The notes under the pieces: generated by a model
What the model saw: the letters and a program-made list of their open reading frames with translations, nothing else
Databases searched by the model: none
What the model was told of the DNA's origin: nothing
Source of the DNA: Saxidomus purpurata
Lineage: Eukaryota > Mollusca > Bivalvia > Venerida > Veneridae
Direction of reading: 5' to 3'
Length of the DNA: 64,000 bases
Assembly: GCA_022818135.1 (NCBI GenBank)
Contig: JAFMSR010000012.1
Coordinates: 11,457,862-11,521,861 of the forward strand
Made by a program: the position numbers and the translations under genes
Part shown: in pieces, positions 1 through 12,764 of the stretch
Layout of the letters: the number at the start of each line of letters is the position of its first letter
Numbering within the stretch: the stretch's first letter is position 1

Positions 1-1387
1 ACCATAATTAGTAAATTCCTCTCGTTAGGAGTAGCAGCATCTGTTGGAATTATAGTCGGCGGACTGATCGTGTGTATATTTTGTACTGCGGCACTTGTTT
101 GCTGTTGTCGCCAGTCTATGTGTAAAAAGCCCGCAAGCAACAGCTCAAGTGCTTTGGCGTCGGGAACGCAGTCAGTGATGACAAATGGTGGGCCGGGAAG
201 CCATCATGGAAGTGTACACGGCAGCCACCATGGCAGCCATCATGGCGGAAGTCATCATGGTGGAATTCATCATGGTAATGGTCACATGACACAAATAGAT
301 AGAGGTAGAGTATGTGTTTCATATTTAGGTTTTTTGTCACCCACTGCAGAATGGGAGGGAAGTATAGGATTGGTCTCTTTCTCTCTGTCCAGTAGTCCAT
401 CTATCTGCCTATCCATCTGCCAATCTATCTGCCCATCCATCTGCCCATCTATCCCTATTCATCTGCCCATCCATCTGCAACATTTTGTTTCGATTCCATA
501 TACCCTAGAAATCTTATAGGATTTTCAGAAGACATGTGTCAAATATTCACCTTATCAAGATGACTAGATAATGCAGAATACATGTAACAATTTCGCTGCC
601 TTAAGGTCAAGGTCAAAACTTTAGGTCAAATGTTTTAACCTTGCATTTTATGGTCAGGGTCAAACTTAGGGGTAAAAGGTCATGAGACTATTATCTCTTT
701 TGAAGGATTTTTAAGAAACTTGTCGGATGTTCATCTCGTGGAGAACATGCCAAACCCAGTGTTCCAACTGTGCTGGCTCAAGGTCACATTTAGGGGTCAA
801 AGGTCATCTTTCAAGGAAATGAATTTAAAACAGGAAGTCATAAAGAATGCTTGCTGAGCACTTGCGTGTTACATACTTTTGTCTTGATAGTAGGATGTAC
901 TTTCATGATGAAGTTATGAAATTAGTTCATTACAGTGTTAATATAAAGTTTTGTTAGAGAAATATTGAATAGATTTCCGTTTATCAATATCTTTTTTCTT
1001 GAGTGTCCGTTCATATAACTACTTATGTGTACAAAACATGTAAAAATGATTCCCGTTTTTTTTCCAGGACCGCCTCCTGCACATCATCAGATGAATCCAT
1101 TTGGAAATCCAACGCACCAGGGATACTATCCCATGCATCCAGTGTACCCGTCCCCGCACGGATCAGTTTATTCAGCTCATACTCAAAACTCAGTATTTAC
1201 CCGAGACTCTGGGTATAATAACAACCAGTTTGGCTACTCCAGTAGCATATACTCCAATTCTCAGGCACCGTCGTATCATAGATCACACACACCAACCAGT
1301 AGTAAATCAGGAAAATCACATCATTCGAACAATAGCGTGACATATGCCCATAACGCAGACAAAGTTATGTTGCCAGTGAATTTGTAG
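1..1387 (+). CDS. C-terminal exons of a single-pass membrane protein with His-rich tail (Shisa/CYYR1-like architecture), 5' partial
   Basis: Two coding exons are visible. The first is open from base 1 (frame starting at base 1) and encodes a hydrophobic segment of about 25 residues ending in CCC, followed by basic residues, which fits a transmembrane helix with juxtamembrane cysteines. A run of Ser-His-His-Gly repeats follows. The second exon starts at 1068 after a pyrimidine-rich acceptor and encodes a Pro/His/Tyr/Ser-rich tail ending PVNL and TAG (1385-1387). Two donors keep the frame (both phase 1): GTAATG at 275 or GTAGAG at 305; the latter has the better GAG exon end. The upstream exons with any extracellular domain lie outside the window. 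A Cys-rich ectodomain plus TM plus Pro-rich tail would be Shisa-like, but the ectodomain is not seen, so the family is a guess. The open stretch after 305 up to 519 runs into simple repeat and is not coding. Confidence 0.6.
375..480. repeat. Short tandem repeat (CCATCTGCC-type)
   Basis: Imperfect repeats of about 12 bp built on ccatctatctgcc lie just after the first exon of the membrane-protein gene, inside the intron. They keep one frame open and create a spurious Ser/Ile/Pro-rich extension. Confidence 0.7.
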
Positions 1388-2849
1388 TTTTCTTGTTACA
1401 GACTGTTTTATGAAGTGTCGTCATTGATTATCATATTTCGACAGATATGCAGAAGTTGGTGCAAATTATGGTTAGTTACGGAAACACAGTCTTCTGTACA
1501 AGTCAGGGTAAAAGTACATTGGCATACTTACTGCAGAGTTCTTCGAGAAGAGGATTCGTAGAGTGCAATTATGGAGAAGTGAGTGATGTACGGCCAGTAG
1601 CGTGTAGAAAACAATGGGAAAACAAGACTGAAAGAAATTTGACCGGTATTGAAAATTGTCTAAATGGGCACATTTTGTTGCTATTTAACAAATCATCCAT
1701 TTCAATGGCACTTATCCCTAATCATGGAAAATGTTGCTATGGATACTGCAGTCTTTTAAGTTGTTGTGGGCATAAAAAAAAGTATTTGAGTACATGAAGA
1801 AACAGAATGTTAACTAACAGGAGAAAAAAGTACAAATTTAAGAGGCATTTTATGTTTGTAATTTTTTTTTGTAGTGTGCAAGATTTGATCATGCTTAAGA
1901 AGGCATGATTAATGAAAAATCAATTGGAATGCTAGCAGTGCAAGGAGTCACCCTTAATTTTTAGTGAGGTCCTGACAGAAATTTTTATATCATAAAATTG
2001 TTATTTTTATAGGCAGAAATCTAAATTAATTTCTTATTGTCAAAAGAATTTGTTGAAAAAAAAGTTGTAGATGAAAGAAAATAAGCTAGGTTCTTACTTT
2101 ACAAGGTCCATCACACTACCATTTTCAGTTGTTTTTTTGTTTTATAGCTTACAATATTATTTGTACAAGAACATATCAGTCATTATTAATCAAAGTTGCT
2201 GCGAATGTAAAATAATAACAGAACAAAACAAAAAATAGAGAAAGCCAGAAATAGTGATGAGATTAATTATAGACAAACTGTCAGCTTTTGAGGAAATGTT
2301 TTATGTTACACTGTTGTAGGAACATTATAGGCCTTATGACATTCATTGTATGAACATTTAATGGACATTCTAGGAAGCAAACATCATAAAATATGTTAAC
2401 TTTGTCCTTGATAGAAGAAACATGATTTTTAATCATAATGAAAGAGAAGTTTTCAGACTTTACGCTCCAAGATTCTAGTTTACAAATGAAATAAAAAAAA
2501 TGCTGAAAAAAAAATGTTGCCAAAAATTACGAAAAAAGTTTTAACATTGTATGTGTTGTGTTTAATAATTTTAACATGTGACAAACAGTACCAAAAGAGT
2601 TAAGTTAGTTTATGTTTTCTGGGTACAGACAGATTTGTCATACCAGACACAAAGCATCTTTACCAGTAACTGAAGAATTTTCCTCTCATTGCCATAAAAA
2701 CGCATAAAGTACAGCATGTATCACATTTATTCTGATTTATGTCATAAAATCAGATAATCCTTTTGGAAAAATGTCGGATTTTCTGTGTTTGTAATGGGGT
2801 ACTCAGTGAAATGTTTACTCGTAAATAACTATGTTACTGGATAACATCT

Positions 2850-3050
2850 ATTAACCTGTCTGTGCATCCAGTGTAGATCATGATCAGCCTGCGCATCCAT
2901 GCAGTCGGATCTTGAGCTGCACTGTTTGCTATTGAGTCAGCAAATTTTAGCAAAGTTTCATTTTCACCTCTTTGAATAATTAATGGTTCCTTCCCAAACT
3001 GAAAGATGGATGGGTCCATTTTAGAGATTTAGCGTGGTCAGGATTTGGGT
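2850..3050 (+). repeat. Dispersed clam repeat with palindromic gatcatgatc core
   Basis: Diagnostic pieces in order are a gatcatgatcagcctg core, a cagtcggatc block, ctattgagtcagcaaattt, gaaagatggatgggtccattt and a tail near tttagcg. The same order recurs near 6330-6565, 8985-9150, 20905-21060, 39780-39930 and 40455-40620 on this strand, near 26975-27180 on the other strand, and as a fragment near 51410-51510. No coding capacity was found. Confidence 0.65.
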
Positions 3051-6000
3051 AATCATTGACTGAGTTTGTGATGTGTGTCACCACAATAGTGCTTTTTTTA
3101 TGAGATGGTTGTGATGAAAACAAAATTTCTGACTACTTTATGAAATCCAGAAAGTTTTGTATAGTTGCATAATGTAAATAATAAAAAAAAATGGAAGAGT
3201 TTTCAAATGTTTTGTATCCAAATGTGGATAGGTTTCAAATATTCAGTAAATACATGTATGCTGAAAACATGTAACAAAATTCATATTTTTAAGCACGATG
3301 GATTTAGAGGCATTTAAGTCTTTAAATGTTGAGACGTCTCTTTCATATACAAATGTATGTATACATGTATGTCTATGTGTAATCTTGCCATGTATGTCCT
3401 AATGCCATGTAGAGTAAGTAGATTTTTCGCCCTTTTTTAACGGATCTCAAAGTTTATTTGAATCAAAAATTTGAAAAATTTGATTTTGTTAATTTACAAA
3501 GCTTAGTGCATAAATGAAAGGTTCAGTACAACTTGGTTAGGAGTCTCTCTGTCTGTTTTAGTAGCACACACTGTATGGTATTTAATGTGTAAAATTAATT
3601 CTAGATATAGAAGTTTATTGTGGCTTTGTTTGTGTACAAAGCGACGTCAAGATCTTTGTATATTTATCAATGCAAAAATATCTCATATACAGGTACTTGT
3701 GTATGTTTGGGTTGTCATACATGATCTTACAGTCACCCATCAGAGTCGTAGGAGCTTCAGACACGGTAATGTCCAAAATCTGTCGGCACTGTTTTATTCT
3801 GAATGAAGATGTACCATACATCAGTCCTGTTTATAAGTTGTTTCCTAAGATTTTCTGATTGTCCACATACTTTATGTGTAGAAATATTCATGGGCATATC
3901 TCATTTTTTGCAATTTTTGTGATTTTACATATAAGTTTTAACTGCCAATTCAAATTTCTTTTATACATGTAATTTTTAACCCAAGGGATGAACTGTTTTA
4001 TTAAAATTTGGCTCTACATTGTACTTGTTCCAATTACTTATACCTTGAGTGTACCAGACAGCATGTTTTTTAATTCCTATACACCCTGCCTTTGTTGTGA
4101 CATGTAATACCGAAAACTTGTGTCGAGACAACTTTGTCAGTATCTTTATTGCATTCACCATCATTGTTTTGTTTTGTTTGTTTTTTCAGGGTAATAATGT
4201 CGTACATTTACTTGAATTAAAATGTAAATTTTATAATTATTTATACAGTTTTGTTTGTTTGTATGTTTTTTTCAGAAACAATAGAGAAGGCTTCATAAGA
4301 TCTAGGCACATGCCCGTATAATATGGCGACGAATCCTGCAAATTTCGATACATCTGATAAGTTTAATAACACCATGTTTTTCTTTTTTTTATCGGAGCAA
4401 ATGTTTAGTACAGTCCAACACATGACCAAAGACCAATAGCCTAAAAAGACAAGGGGTGGAGACTTAAGGGAGTTTTTGCCCGCCCAGTTGTCTTTATTCA
4501 GTTCTTCCTACCACAGAATGTGCAGTGCAATGTTTTCTCCGTCAACGGGGTAGACTGTATTTGGAGGTCATCTCTAACTAAGGTTTGACGGTATTCACTG
4601 GTACCAGAACCAAAATGCAAGAAATTCAAAAATCTTGAATGTGTACAAATAATTGTGCGCTTCTATTTTTCCAATATTCATGGCCATCTGTCCCTTAGAT
4701 AGACAGTTGAGTTTGTCGCCGCTATTAAATACAAATACACGAAAGTGAAAACACTCTTTGCGGGACCTTGCCATGTTTGTACCATTTGATTTCTAGATAA
4801 TAACAATAAACCTTTCACACAAAATATTTACAAAATTATGTCACAAATAAAGTTTCTTTGGATTGAAAATTCACAAACTTGAAGCGCATGTTACTACTTT
4901 AAAAAAAAGGGTTTCAAATTAGCAGTTTTGTGGAGGAGGAGGCCCACCTTTGAGTGTTTACAAAAATCCTGTCTTTGAAACCAGACCTTCCTATATATAT
5001 TTGCATCAGTGTTTTGTCAGACAGCTCATGATTTCAATTGGAATAATTTAAAACCATATAATAGAATAGGAGTTTTTTAAGAGCATAAATAAAACATGAT
5101 ACTGGTTTGTTAAACACAATCACCGTGGTAAATCCATTTTAGTACTTATTGGATTATTGCGATGCAAAGTTTCAGACTTTTAGATGCTGAAGGTAATTTA
5201 AGATCCTGCCATTAATATTACATCGAGCTTTTCTCTGCAGATCTATCTCGTGTTCCAGACAGTATCAATCGAGGAAATAAGCCCGCAATTACTTTTGAAA
5301 TCTTGCATTCCCTTGAGAAGATTTTAAGTGATTATCTGACAGATTAGAGAAACCAGGGTCTGCTTGCAAACTCGTAGGCAAAACCTTAATTGGACTGGAG
5401 GTCACATAAGCAAATTAAATTTTATATTTAGTCTTGGGAGAGAGTAAAGTGCAAAAAAACATGCTTATCTTATATTTAATGCTTCCTCAGTCCGTCCTTT
5501 ATTCTTGTCTGCATCATTTGTCAGAAACCACTTGTGCGGATTAAAGAAAACTTCATAAACAGCTTCTGTATCAGAAGGAGATGGGTGTATTTTCCACAGG
5601 TTTTTGGTTACAGTTATGACACTTTGATAAGTGATATACATAAAGCTATCACTCGGCTGGCAGAAAAACGACAAAACTTTATAGGGATCTTTACTACTGA
5701 AAGTTTTATATATTTTTGTTTAGGACAACAATACTTTATCTCAATGTATAACATGTGCAAGATACTATAGTTTGGCATTAATCCATCATTGTTCTGTTAA
5801 TTTATCGACAAAGTAGCTCAAATATTAATTTTTTGGCCACTTTAATGCACTATGATTACATTCACTAGCTAGACATCCCTTAATAGATTTCCTAGACCTC
5901 AGTTCCCTGATATACATGTACTCACACTATCATTTTGTTTTTGACAAACTACATAAACTGTTGAGTATTGAACATATTGAAAACTTTGTATCAGTGTTTT

Positions 6001-6329
6001 AAATAATGGATTCTCTATCTAGTTTGTAGAGTTTACTCGAAGAAAATATGAAATCTCAAAGAAAATATGAAATCTGCAAAAAATTATCTCCCCTGTTGAA
6101 GTTAGTTACAAATATGTACATAGTTACATTCATTTACCATGTAGGTACTGTATTGTTATGTAAAGTACTCTACCTTTGTTTTAATCTATGTTTTACCAGT
6201 ATTCTTTATTTCTGACAATCATGTCCTTATAATCATTTATCTATTTTATATTTTATCTTTTATGTCCTATACACTGTTAGATCTGTTTTTATTCTAACAT
6301 CTCTTTTACTTTACTTTATTGTATGATCT

Positions 6330-6565
6330 GATGGCAGCGATATACTCTCAAGTTACACTTGACCCCTGTTGGCAGCAATCATTCTGCCACTGCAACCAGT
6401 GTAGATTATGATCATCTGATCATGATCTGCACTGTTAGCTGATTAGTCAGTAGGACTTGAGCCACCAGCAGGTTTATCCCAAAGACATAATAGAATGGTT
6501 CAGCATTTGTCAGTTTTAATAGCACAGTGAACATGCCGTTTTAGATTTTTTCAATCAGTCGAAAC
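6330..6565 (+). repeat. Dispersed clam repeat, gatcatgatc family
   Basis: This copy has the 5' block (ttggcagcaatcattctgcc), the gatcatctgatcatgatctg core and the tagtcagtagg tail. It is diverged from the copy at 2850. Confidence 0.6.
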
Positions 6566-8984
6566 TAGTTTGAGCCAGTCCTTTTGACCAGCTGTCTTTA
6601 TGACATTTCTTTTTAAAATGTGTTATTCAGGTGATATAATTATGATTTTCACACATGGTGCATTTCACTTCACTTTCTAAAGACTACATGCGATGAATGT
6701 AGAGGAATATCACATTTCTTCTTGTTTTACAAAATTTTTGCAAATAATGTCAGAAAATGAGAGTGATAATTTGCAAAAATTGACATATACTTGACTGGAA
6801 CAGTTTATTTCCTGAAAAATCCATAGGGGAACTTAAAATCTAACAGACTCGCAGCTCTCAAGGGCTAATGTATATTTTACTGTATTTAGTGCTGAAAAAA
6901 ATTAAACTACCTTATGTATGTGAGCTTTGTGCTTAATGTGCCATGTTAGATAATATTGTCTTTGAATTAATAATCATTGTAAAAAAAATTCAAAGCCTTC
7001 CTATCAGTAAAGTTATTTCCTGATAAACCATTACCCAGCAAGCAACAAAAGATTCTCTTGTGATCGTGATCTTCAATTTTCACTATTCAGTCAGTAAATT
7101 GTCATTGGGCACCCCTATTTTAGAATTTTACCAGACTTAACTTAGAGGTAGAGGGCATTCTCTCAAGTGGTTAGATATCCAAGCATCTGAACACTGAGCT
7201 GTGGTATATCAGAGAATAAATCAAATGAAGGCCTTGATAATTTTCATTTCAACATGCTCATGGAAATGATATTACATGTTCTAAAAGTAAGCTGAGAGAC
7301 GTTCATTCGTGTAATAATGAACACAACACGTCATGCCACAAAATTTGACTTAGTTTAGTTCTGTCATCATTCTTTGTGTTAAACAATTGTTTATTACAGA
7401 ATATATAATGCTTTATTTCCACTTTTGTTTTCCTGACAAATGAACTGAACCACGTTAACACTGTTGCGTAATTTTATCAAAAGTATAATTAAGATCTGAT
7501 CTATTAAACTGCTTGCAGATGCCTCATAAGGCTTACGTATTTTCACCTTATAGGGCAGAATTGACCTTTGTTAAAACAAAACATATTACAGTCAGTATTA
7601 CGTGTTGAACACTGAAGTTTTTACTTAAGAATATATAACAGAATATTTTCGGAGTGCTTTGCAATATTTAAATGCTAGATTCAGCGAAACTTTGAACTTT
7701 CAGATCTGATTGTAGCACTGTTTGTTTAGTTATTGTTCATATTACCTGGTTTACCAAAATGCATTGGACAAAATACATGACTACCTCATACCATTAAGGC
7801 TGTTCTCACTTTGTTTGATTATCTTTACATATTTACATATACTGGTACCCTTAATTTCATACAAGCACCTATGTCCAGACTCTTGATTAAATTTTGTGAC
7901 TGTGTATAGTACCGTCCTCAATGACATTTGTAAGATTTACAGCACCTACAAGGAAAGACAACTAGGTTAAAACTCTATTTTTTTTTTTATGATGAAAATT
8001 CTAACAGTTTTTCTTTTCTGTGTTTTATCATTTAATAGGCAGTGTACTGTCTTGTTTTTGTAAGGTGTCTCCAGGACAAGGCAGATAAAATTTTCCAAGT
8101 TGAAAGGGATGCTCGACAAGTGTTCAACCCCACCTCTACCCCATCTGCTTTAATCTGCCTTTGGTCTTATAAGATTGGTTTTAGTCATATCAGATAGGTT
8201 TGTAGCTTCTATCTTTTCAGTTTTAAGGATTATAAGGGGCTTTGTGACATCAGTGATGACATCAAGAAAATCAATAAGTACGTTTTTTCTAAAAGATGAA
8301 AAATGTCTCTGTCATTCGTGACTTCTTGACCTTTATTGCGAAAAGATTAAAACTCTTCAGTGTAGAGGTAAATTTTGGTCCATCAGTTTAAATTTGTATA
8401 GTAGTGGACAATCTGAAGTAGGTTGATAAGTACATGCGTACTTGCTTATATTTTGTTCTTATTTATGATCTCTATTCTCTAGGTAACCTTCGTCAGTCTG
8501 TACATATAACATTGACTGATTTTTATCTATATGATATACAATTGATTGGTTTTTTTTTATTTATTATAAATAACACACTTCAAATAAGTGTTACATACTT
8601 GAAATGTTCTGTTGTTAATGATATAGACAGTGTGTAATTTGTTGATGAACTTCATGTTTTTATAAATCTTGTATTTGTAATGTTATATGATGTAATCTTG
8701 GTCCTTTTGTCAGATTTGTCAGTGATTGACAAACTGACAATGACAACTGGAACCTTTGCTTGGCACATGCAGTTCTGCTCCCCTTTATACATATACAGTT
8801 AATATTATTTTTACCAATACCTGTATTCTGTACAAAGTGTTTTAACTTTTAAGCAGAATGTCCATAGTGTTTGGTATTGTTGATTACTTTTTATATTTAT
8901 TTCATTCATTTTGAATCATTACTGATTCATGTGGTTGTCCGGCTGTCACATGTCAGACCTGTTGATTTGTGTTTCATCAATGCA

Positions 8985-9150
8985 TACTATCTCTTACCCT
9001 GCTGGCAGCACGTGATTGTGCGACTTTGGCTCTGCCTGATCATGATCTGCACTGTTCGCGTTTTAGTCAGTAAGTCAGTAATTTCTTTTTACCTTTAAAA
9101 TTGAAAGACGGATAAGTTAGTTGTAGAAATACGGTGGGGTAAGAGTAAAG
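8985..9150 (+). repeat. Dispersed clam repeat, gatcatgatc family
   Basis: This copy has ccctgctggcagcacgtgat, then gatcatgatctgcactgttc, then attgaaagacggataagtt and a gtggggtaagagtaaag end. Confidence 0.6.
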
Positions 9151-9952
9151 AAATGATGCATATTGTCATTTATATTGTACAATTGTTTATTTTTGTCTTT
9201 GGAATTGATCTTTGAAGGGTAATAAACTGTAAAATTAGCCTTTTGGTTTCGTTCTTTGATCTTCACTATGAAGTGTCAGATAAATTTACCCTTACTGTCC
9301 CTTCAGTGTTAAAAGTCTGAATTTAGACCAAGGTCAAGGTGAAAGCCAGTCAGATGCCAGGATCTTCTGAGTGTTTGATCCAGCTTACCATTGTAGGATG
9401 AGTGTTCGATGAAATGCTATACTAGTAGATGATATTGCATTGTAAAATGTTACTGAACAAAGGATCGAAAGAACAAATAAAGGAGTCTAAATTTAAAAAT
9501 ACAAAGAAGTGTGTGTAGCATATGCAATAAATAGTGATTTTTTACAGGATGTGTTAAATATGCAAAACTTCCAACTAAAGTGTCATTCAGCAACTGGTTA
9601 AAATAGCTCTAAGACTGTAAAAATGCCAAAGAATTGCCCAGTCCGCTTCAACCAAATGTGTATCGGACTGCTTCAATTGAAATTCTGCAGGAAGTCTACA
9701 GATATATTGAGACAGGATCATTTTATCTTTTTGTTGCATTGTTGATTCGAGACTGGATGGCTATTGTATGATGTAGGTAATAAAGGAACTCATTGTTATG
9801 AGTCCATAACTGTTTGGCAAAGCCACCCTCGTCTGTTGTATTATAAAATCCTTGAAGACGGTTTGGCTGGAAATGCGTATTGCAGACAAAGGCCAATAGT
9901 CTTAACGGAGACATTTTGATGAAAGACTTATAGTCTAGCCAGGAATGTATTA

Positions 9953-12060
9953 TATATCCTTTGGACACCGGCATATTTTGTTACACACTCGACAGACATG
10001 CATGCGTTTTTGTAAACACTGTACATCACGTTTTGGCTACTTTCGGTTTACTGCGCGTGTTGTATACGTCAGCAAATAGATTGAGCTGTAACATGAAAGT
10101 AAAATTTCCATTGGCCCACCTACAGAGGTCACGCGCAGGGGTCACCCTGCCTGCTAACCTGCGCATGGACTTCTTTTTTTTTTTTTTTTTTTTCACTAAC
10201 GGGAGGTCAATTTCAAGCGTTCTCATAAGATGTCAATATACCTAGGTTTGAGTACGACATGTCTGCTTTATGTCTGTGAAAAAAATATTTGCACGCGCTC
10301 AAAACACTATCCCACAGGGGCCTGTATGCGAACGTTGGTAAAATGAAAATTTTCAAAGCTGGCAAAATTGTGTCCAAGGTCATTTTCAAGGTCGTCTAAA
10401 AGTGTCAGCATTTGCCTCGGACGTCTGAGTTTTCAACAGTCAGGAGCTGTCGGCATAGCCTTTAAATTCATACAGACAAAATGTGTTCCATACGGTCACT
10501 GTCACTTCTATGGAAGGCCAAACCTGTCTTAACCCGCGTATACGTTTTATTACGTTACAGGTGTTCAAAGGATATATAGAATTCCGTAAGACCCGTGTTT
10601 TCGGTTAATTTCACCTGCATTTGCATTTAGTGTGTGTCAGTGGTTGAAAATGGGACAAACATGAGACTTTGGCATAAAAACAGAATTTTCTTGTATAACC
10701 TTTGGACACCGGCATATTTTGTTACACACTCGACAGACATGCATGCGTTTTTGTAAACACTGTACATCACGTTTTGGCTACTTTCGGTTTACTGCGCGTG
10801 TTGTATACGTCAGCAAATAGATTGAGCTGTAGCATGAAAGTAAAATTTCCATTGGCCCACCTACAGAGGTCACGCGCAGGGGTCACCCTGCCTGCTAACC
10901 TGCGCATGGACTTCTTTTTTTTTTTTTTTTTTTTTCACTAACGGGAGGTCAATTTCAAGCGTTCTCATAAGATGTCAATATACCTAGGTTTGAGTACGAC
11001 ATGTCTGCTTTATGTCTGTGAAAAAATATTTGCACGCGCTCAAAACACTATCCCACAGGGGCCTGTACGCGAACGTTGGTAAAATGAAAATTTTCAAAGC
11101 TGGCAAAATTGTGTCCAAGGTCATTTTCAAGGTCGTCTAAAAGTGTCAGCATTTGCCTCGGACGTCTGAGTTTTCAACAGTCAGGAGCTGTCGGCATAGC
11201 CTTTAAATTCATACAGACAAAATGTGTTCCATACGGTCACTGTCACTTCTATGGAAGGCCAAACCTGTCTTAACCCGCGTATACGTTTTATTACGTTACA
11301 GGTGTTCAAAGGATATATAGAATTCCGTAAGACCCGTGTTTTCGGTTAATTTCACCTGCATTTGCATTTAGTGTGTGTCAGTGGTTGAAAATGGGACAAA
11401 CATGAGACTTTGGCATAAAAACAGAATTTTCTTGTATAACCTTTGGACACCGGCATATTTTGTTACACACTCGACAGACATGCATGCGTTTTTGTAAACA
11501 CTGTACATCACGTTTTGGCTACTTTCGGTTTACTGCGCGTGTTGTATACGTCAGCAAATAGATTGAGCTGTAGCATGAAAGTAAAATTTCCATTGGCCCA
11601 CCTACAGAGGTCACGCGCAGGGGTCACCCTGCCTGCTAACCTGCGCATGGACTTCTTTTTTTTTTTTTTTTTTTTTTCACTAACGGGAGGTCAATTTCAA
11701 GCGTTCTCATAAGATGTCAATATACCTAGGTTTGAGTACGACATGTCTGCTTTATGTCTGTGAAAAAAATATTTGCACGCGCTCAAAACACTATCCCACA
11801 GGGGCCTGTACGCGAACGTTGGTAAAATGAAAATTTTCAAAGCTGGCAAAATTGTGTCCAAGGTCATTTTCAAGGTCGTCTAAAAGTGTCAGCATTTGCC
11901 TCGGACGTCTGAGTTTTCAACAGTCAGGAGCTGTCGGCATAGCCTTTAAATTCATACAGACAAAACGTGTTCCATACGGTCACTGTCACTTCTATGGAAG
12001 GCCAAACCTGTCTTAACCCGCGTATACGTTTTATTACGTTACAGGTGTTCAAAGGATATA
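9953..12060. mobile_element. TIR (MITE-like) element in three tandem 741-bp periods
   Basis: The array opens with tatatcctttggacacc (9953-9969) and closes with ggtgttcaaaggatata (12044-12060). These are 17-bp terminal inverted repeats with one mismatch. Inside, the same sequence starts again at 741-bp spacing: the motif after the TIR recurs at 9961, 10702 and 11443. Each full period is a ~625-bp TIR-to-TIR unit plus a ~115-bp spacer. Copies differ at only a few bases, and each holds an 18-20 T run. The short open frames repeated in each unit encode no recognisable protein. A TA target duplication fits the flanks but is not certain. Confidence 0.75.
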
Positions 12061-12764
12061 AGACTTCCCCGAGTCCAGCTTTGAGAATGATAAAGTAGGT
12101 ATTACAGAAATTTACTTCCTATTCTGTCCAGTTTCTGTATATATTTAAGATGAAAAACAGTAGTAAAAGTGCTCTTTTATGCCAATGAATTCAGGTTTCC
12201 ATACATGCCACAATTTCAGAATCTGAGATACATTTCCAAGTGATAAGACATTTAAAATTGTATGAAAAATGAGATTAAGATTTTGAAAAAAAGAAACAAC
12301 AGAAATTCTATAATTTTAAATTTATATTGAGGAAATTTGATCTGTTTTGCTTAAATTGGCATCATAAAAATCAGAAGTCTCATATGGATTTATCGCTTCC
12401 ACGATTTTCCACTTTTCAGTGATTTTCCACAGCTGCTTTAGGAGATGGCTGAAACAAAACATGTTCTTATCATTCAGACACATTATGAATACATGTTTCT
12501 TTCCAGAGACTAATTTGACTTGACCTTTTGAGGTCGCAATAGAAATTTTAAATTCTTAGTATTCAAGAGAAACTGTGATTTTGCAGTCACAGCTGTTAGT
12601 CTTTACATAAGGAAGAAAGAGGTTGTTTAAAAGGGGATGATTAAATAATTAAATCACTGGAATGAATTCATTTATTAAATAATTAAATCACTGGAATGAA
12701 TTCAGTTTAGAATGTCGCTGCATATTTTACAAATTGGGAGGCAGAATGAAAGTCTATTTAAACA
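12061..12764. other. Non-coding stretch
   Basis: No gene is seen. The only structure noted is a 36-bp direct duplication around 12638-12708 containing aaatcactggaatgaattca. Confidence 0.5.

Larger units (their letters stand above)
1388..9952. other. Long gene-poor stretch: 3'UTR of the first gene, then intergenic DNA
   Basis: No convincing exon was found here. The 3'UTR of the first gene starts at 1388; candidate AATAAA signals lie at 3180-3185, 4805-4810 and 4846-4851, and none can be preferred from sequence alone. Copies of the dispersed gatcatgatc repeat occur near 2850-3050, 6330-6565 and 8985-9150. Short open frames here have no supporting splice sites or recognisable protein features. 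Confidence 0.5.

Noticed and set aside
1447..1797. 116-residue open frame after the first gene's stop
   Set aside because: It lies in the expected 3'UTR, has no recognisable domain or splice support, and its composition looks random.
4323..4439. Short frame starting ATGGCGACG
   Set aside because: 38 codons, no donor within it and no nearby exon in phase; probably chance in a 3'UTR or intergenic region.
5465..5674. Minus-strand frame with a protein-like stretch (EVFFNPHKWFLTNDADKNKG)
   Set aside because: An acceptor-like AG exists on that strand, but no partner exon, start or poly(A) signal was found; too weak to call.
9961..11712. Three repeated frames starting MDTGIFCYTLDRHACVF
   Set aside because: They are copies of one TIR element unit, end in a poly-Phe run from a T tract, and have no protein features.
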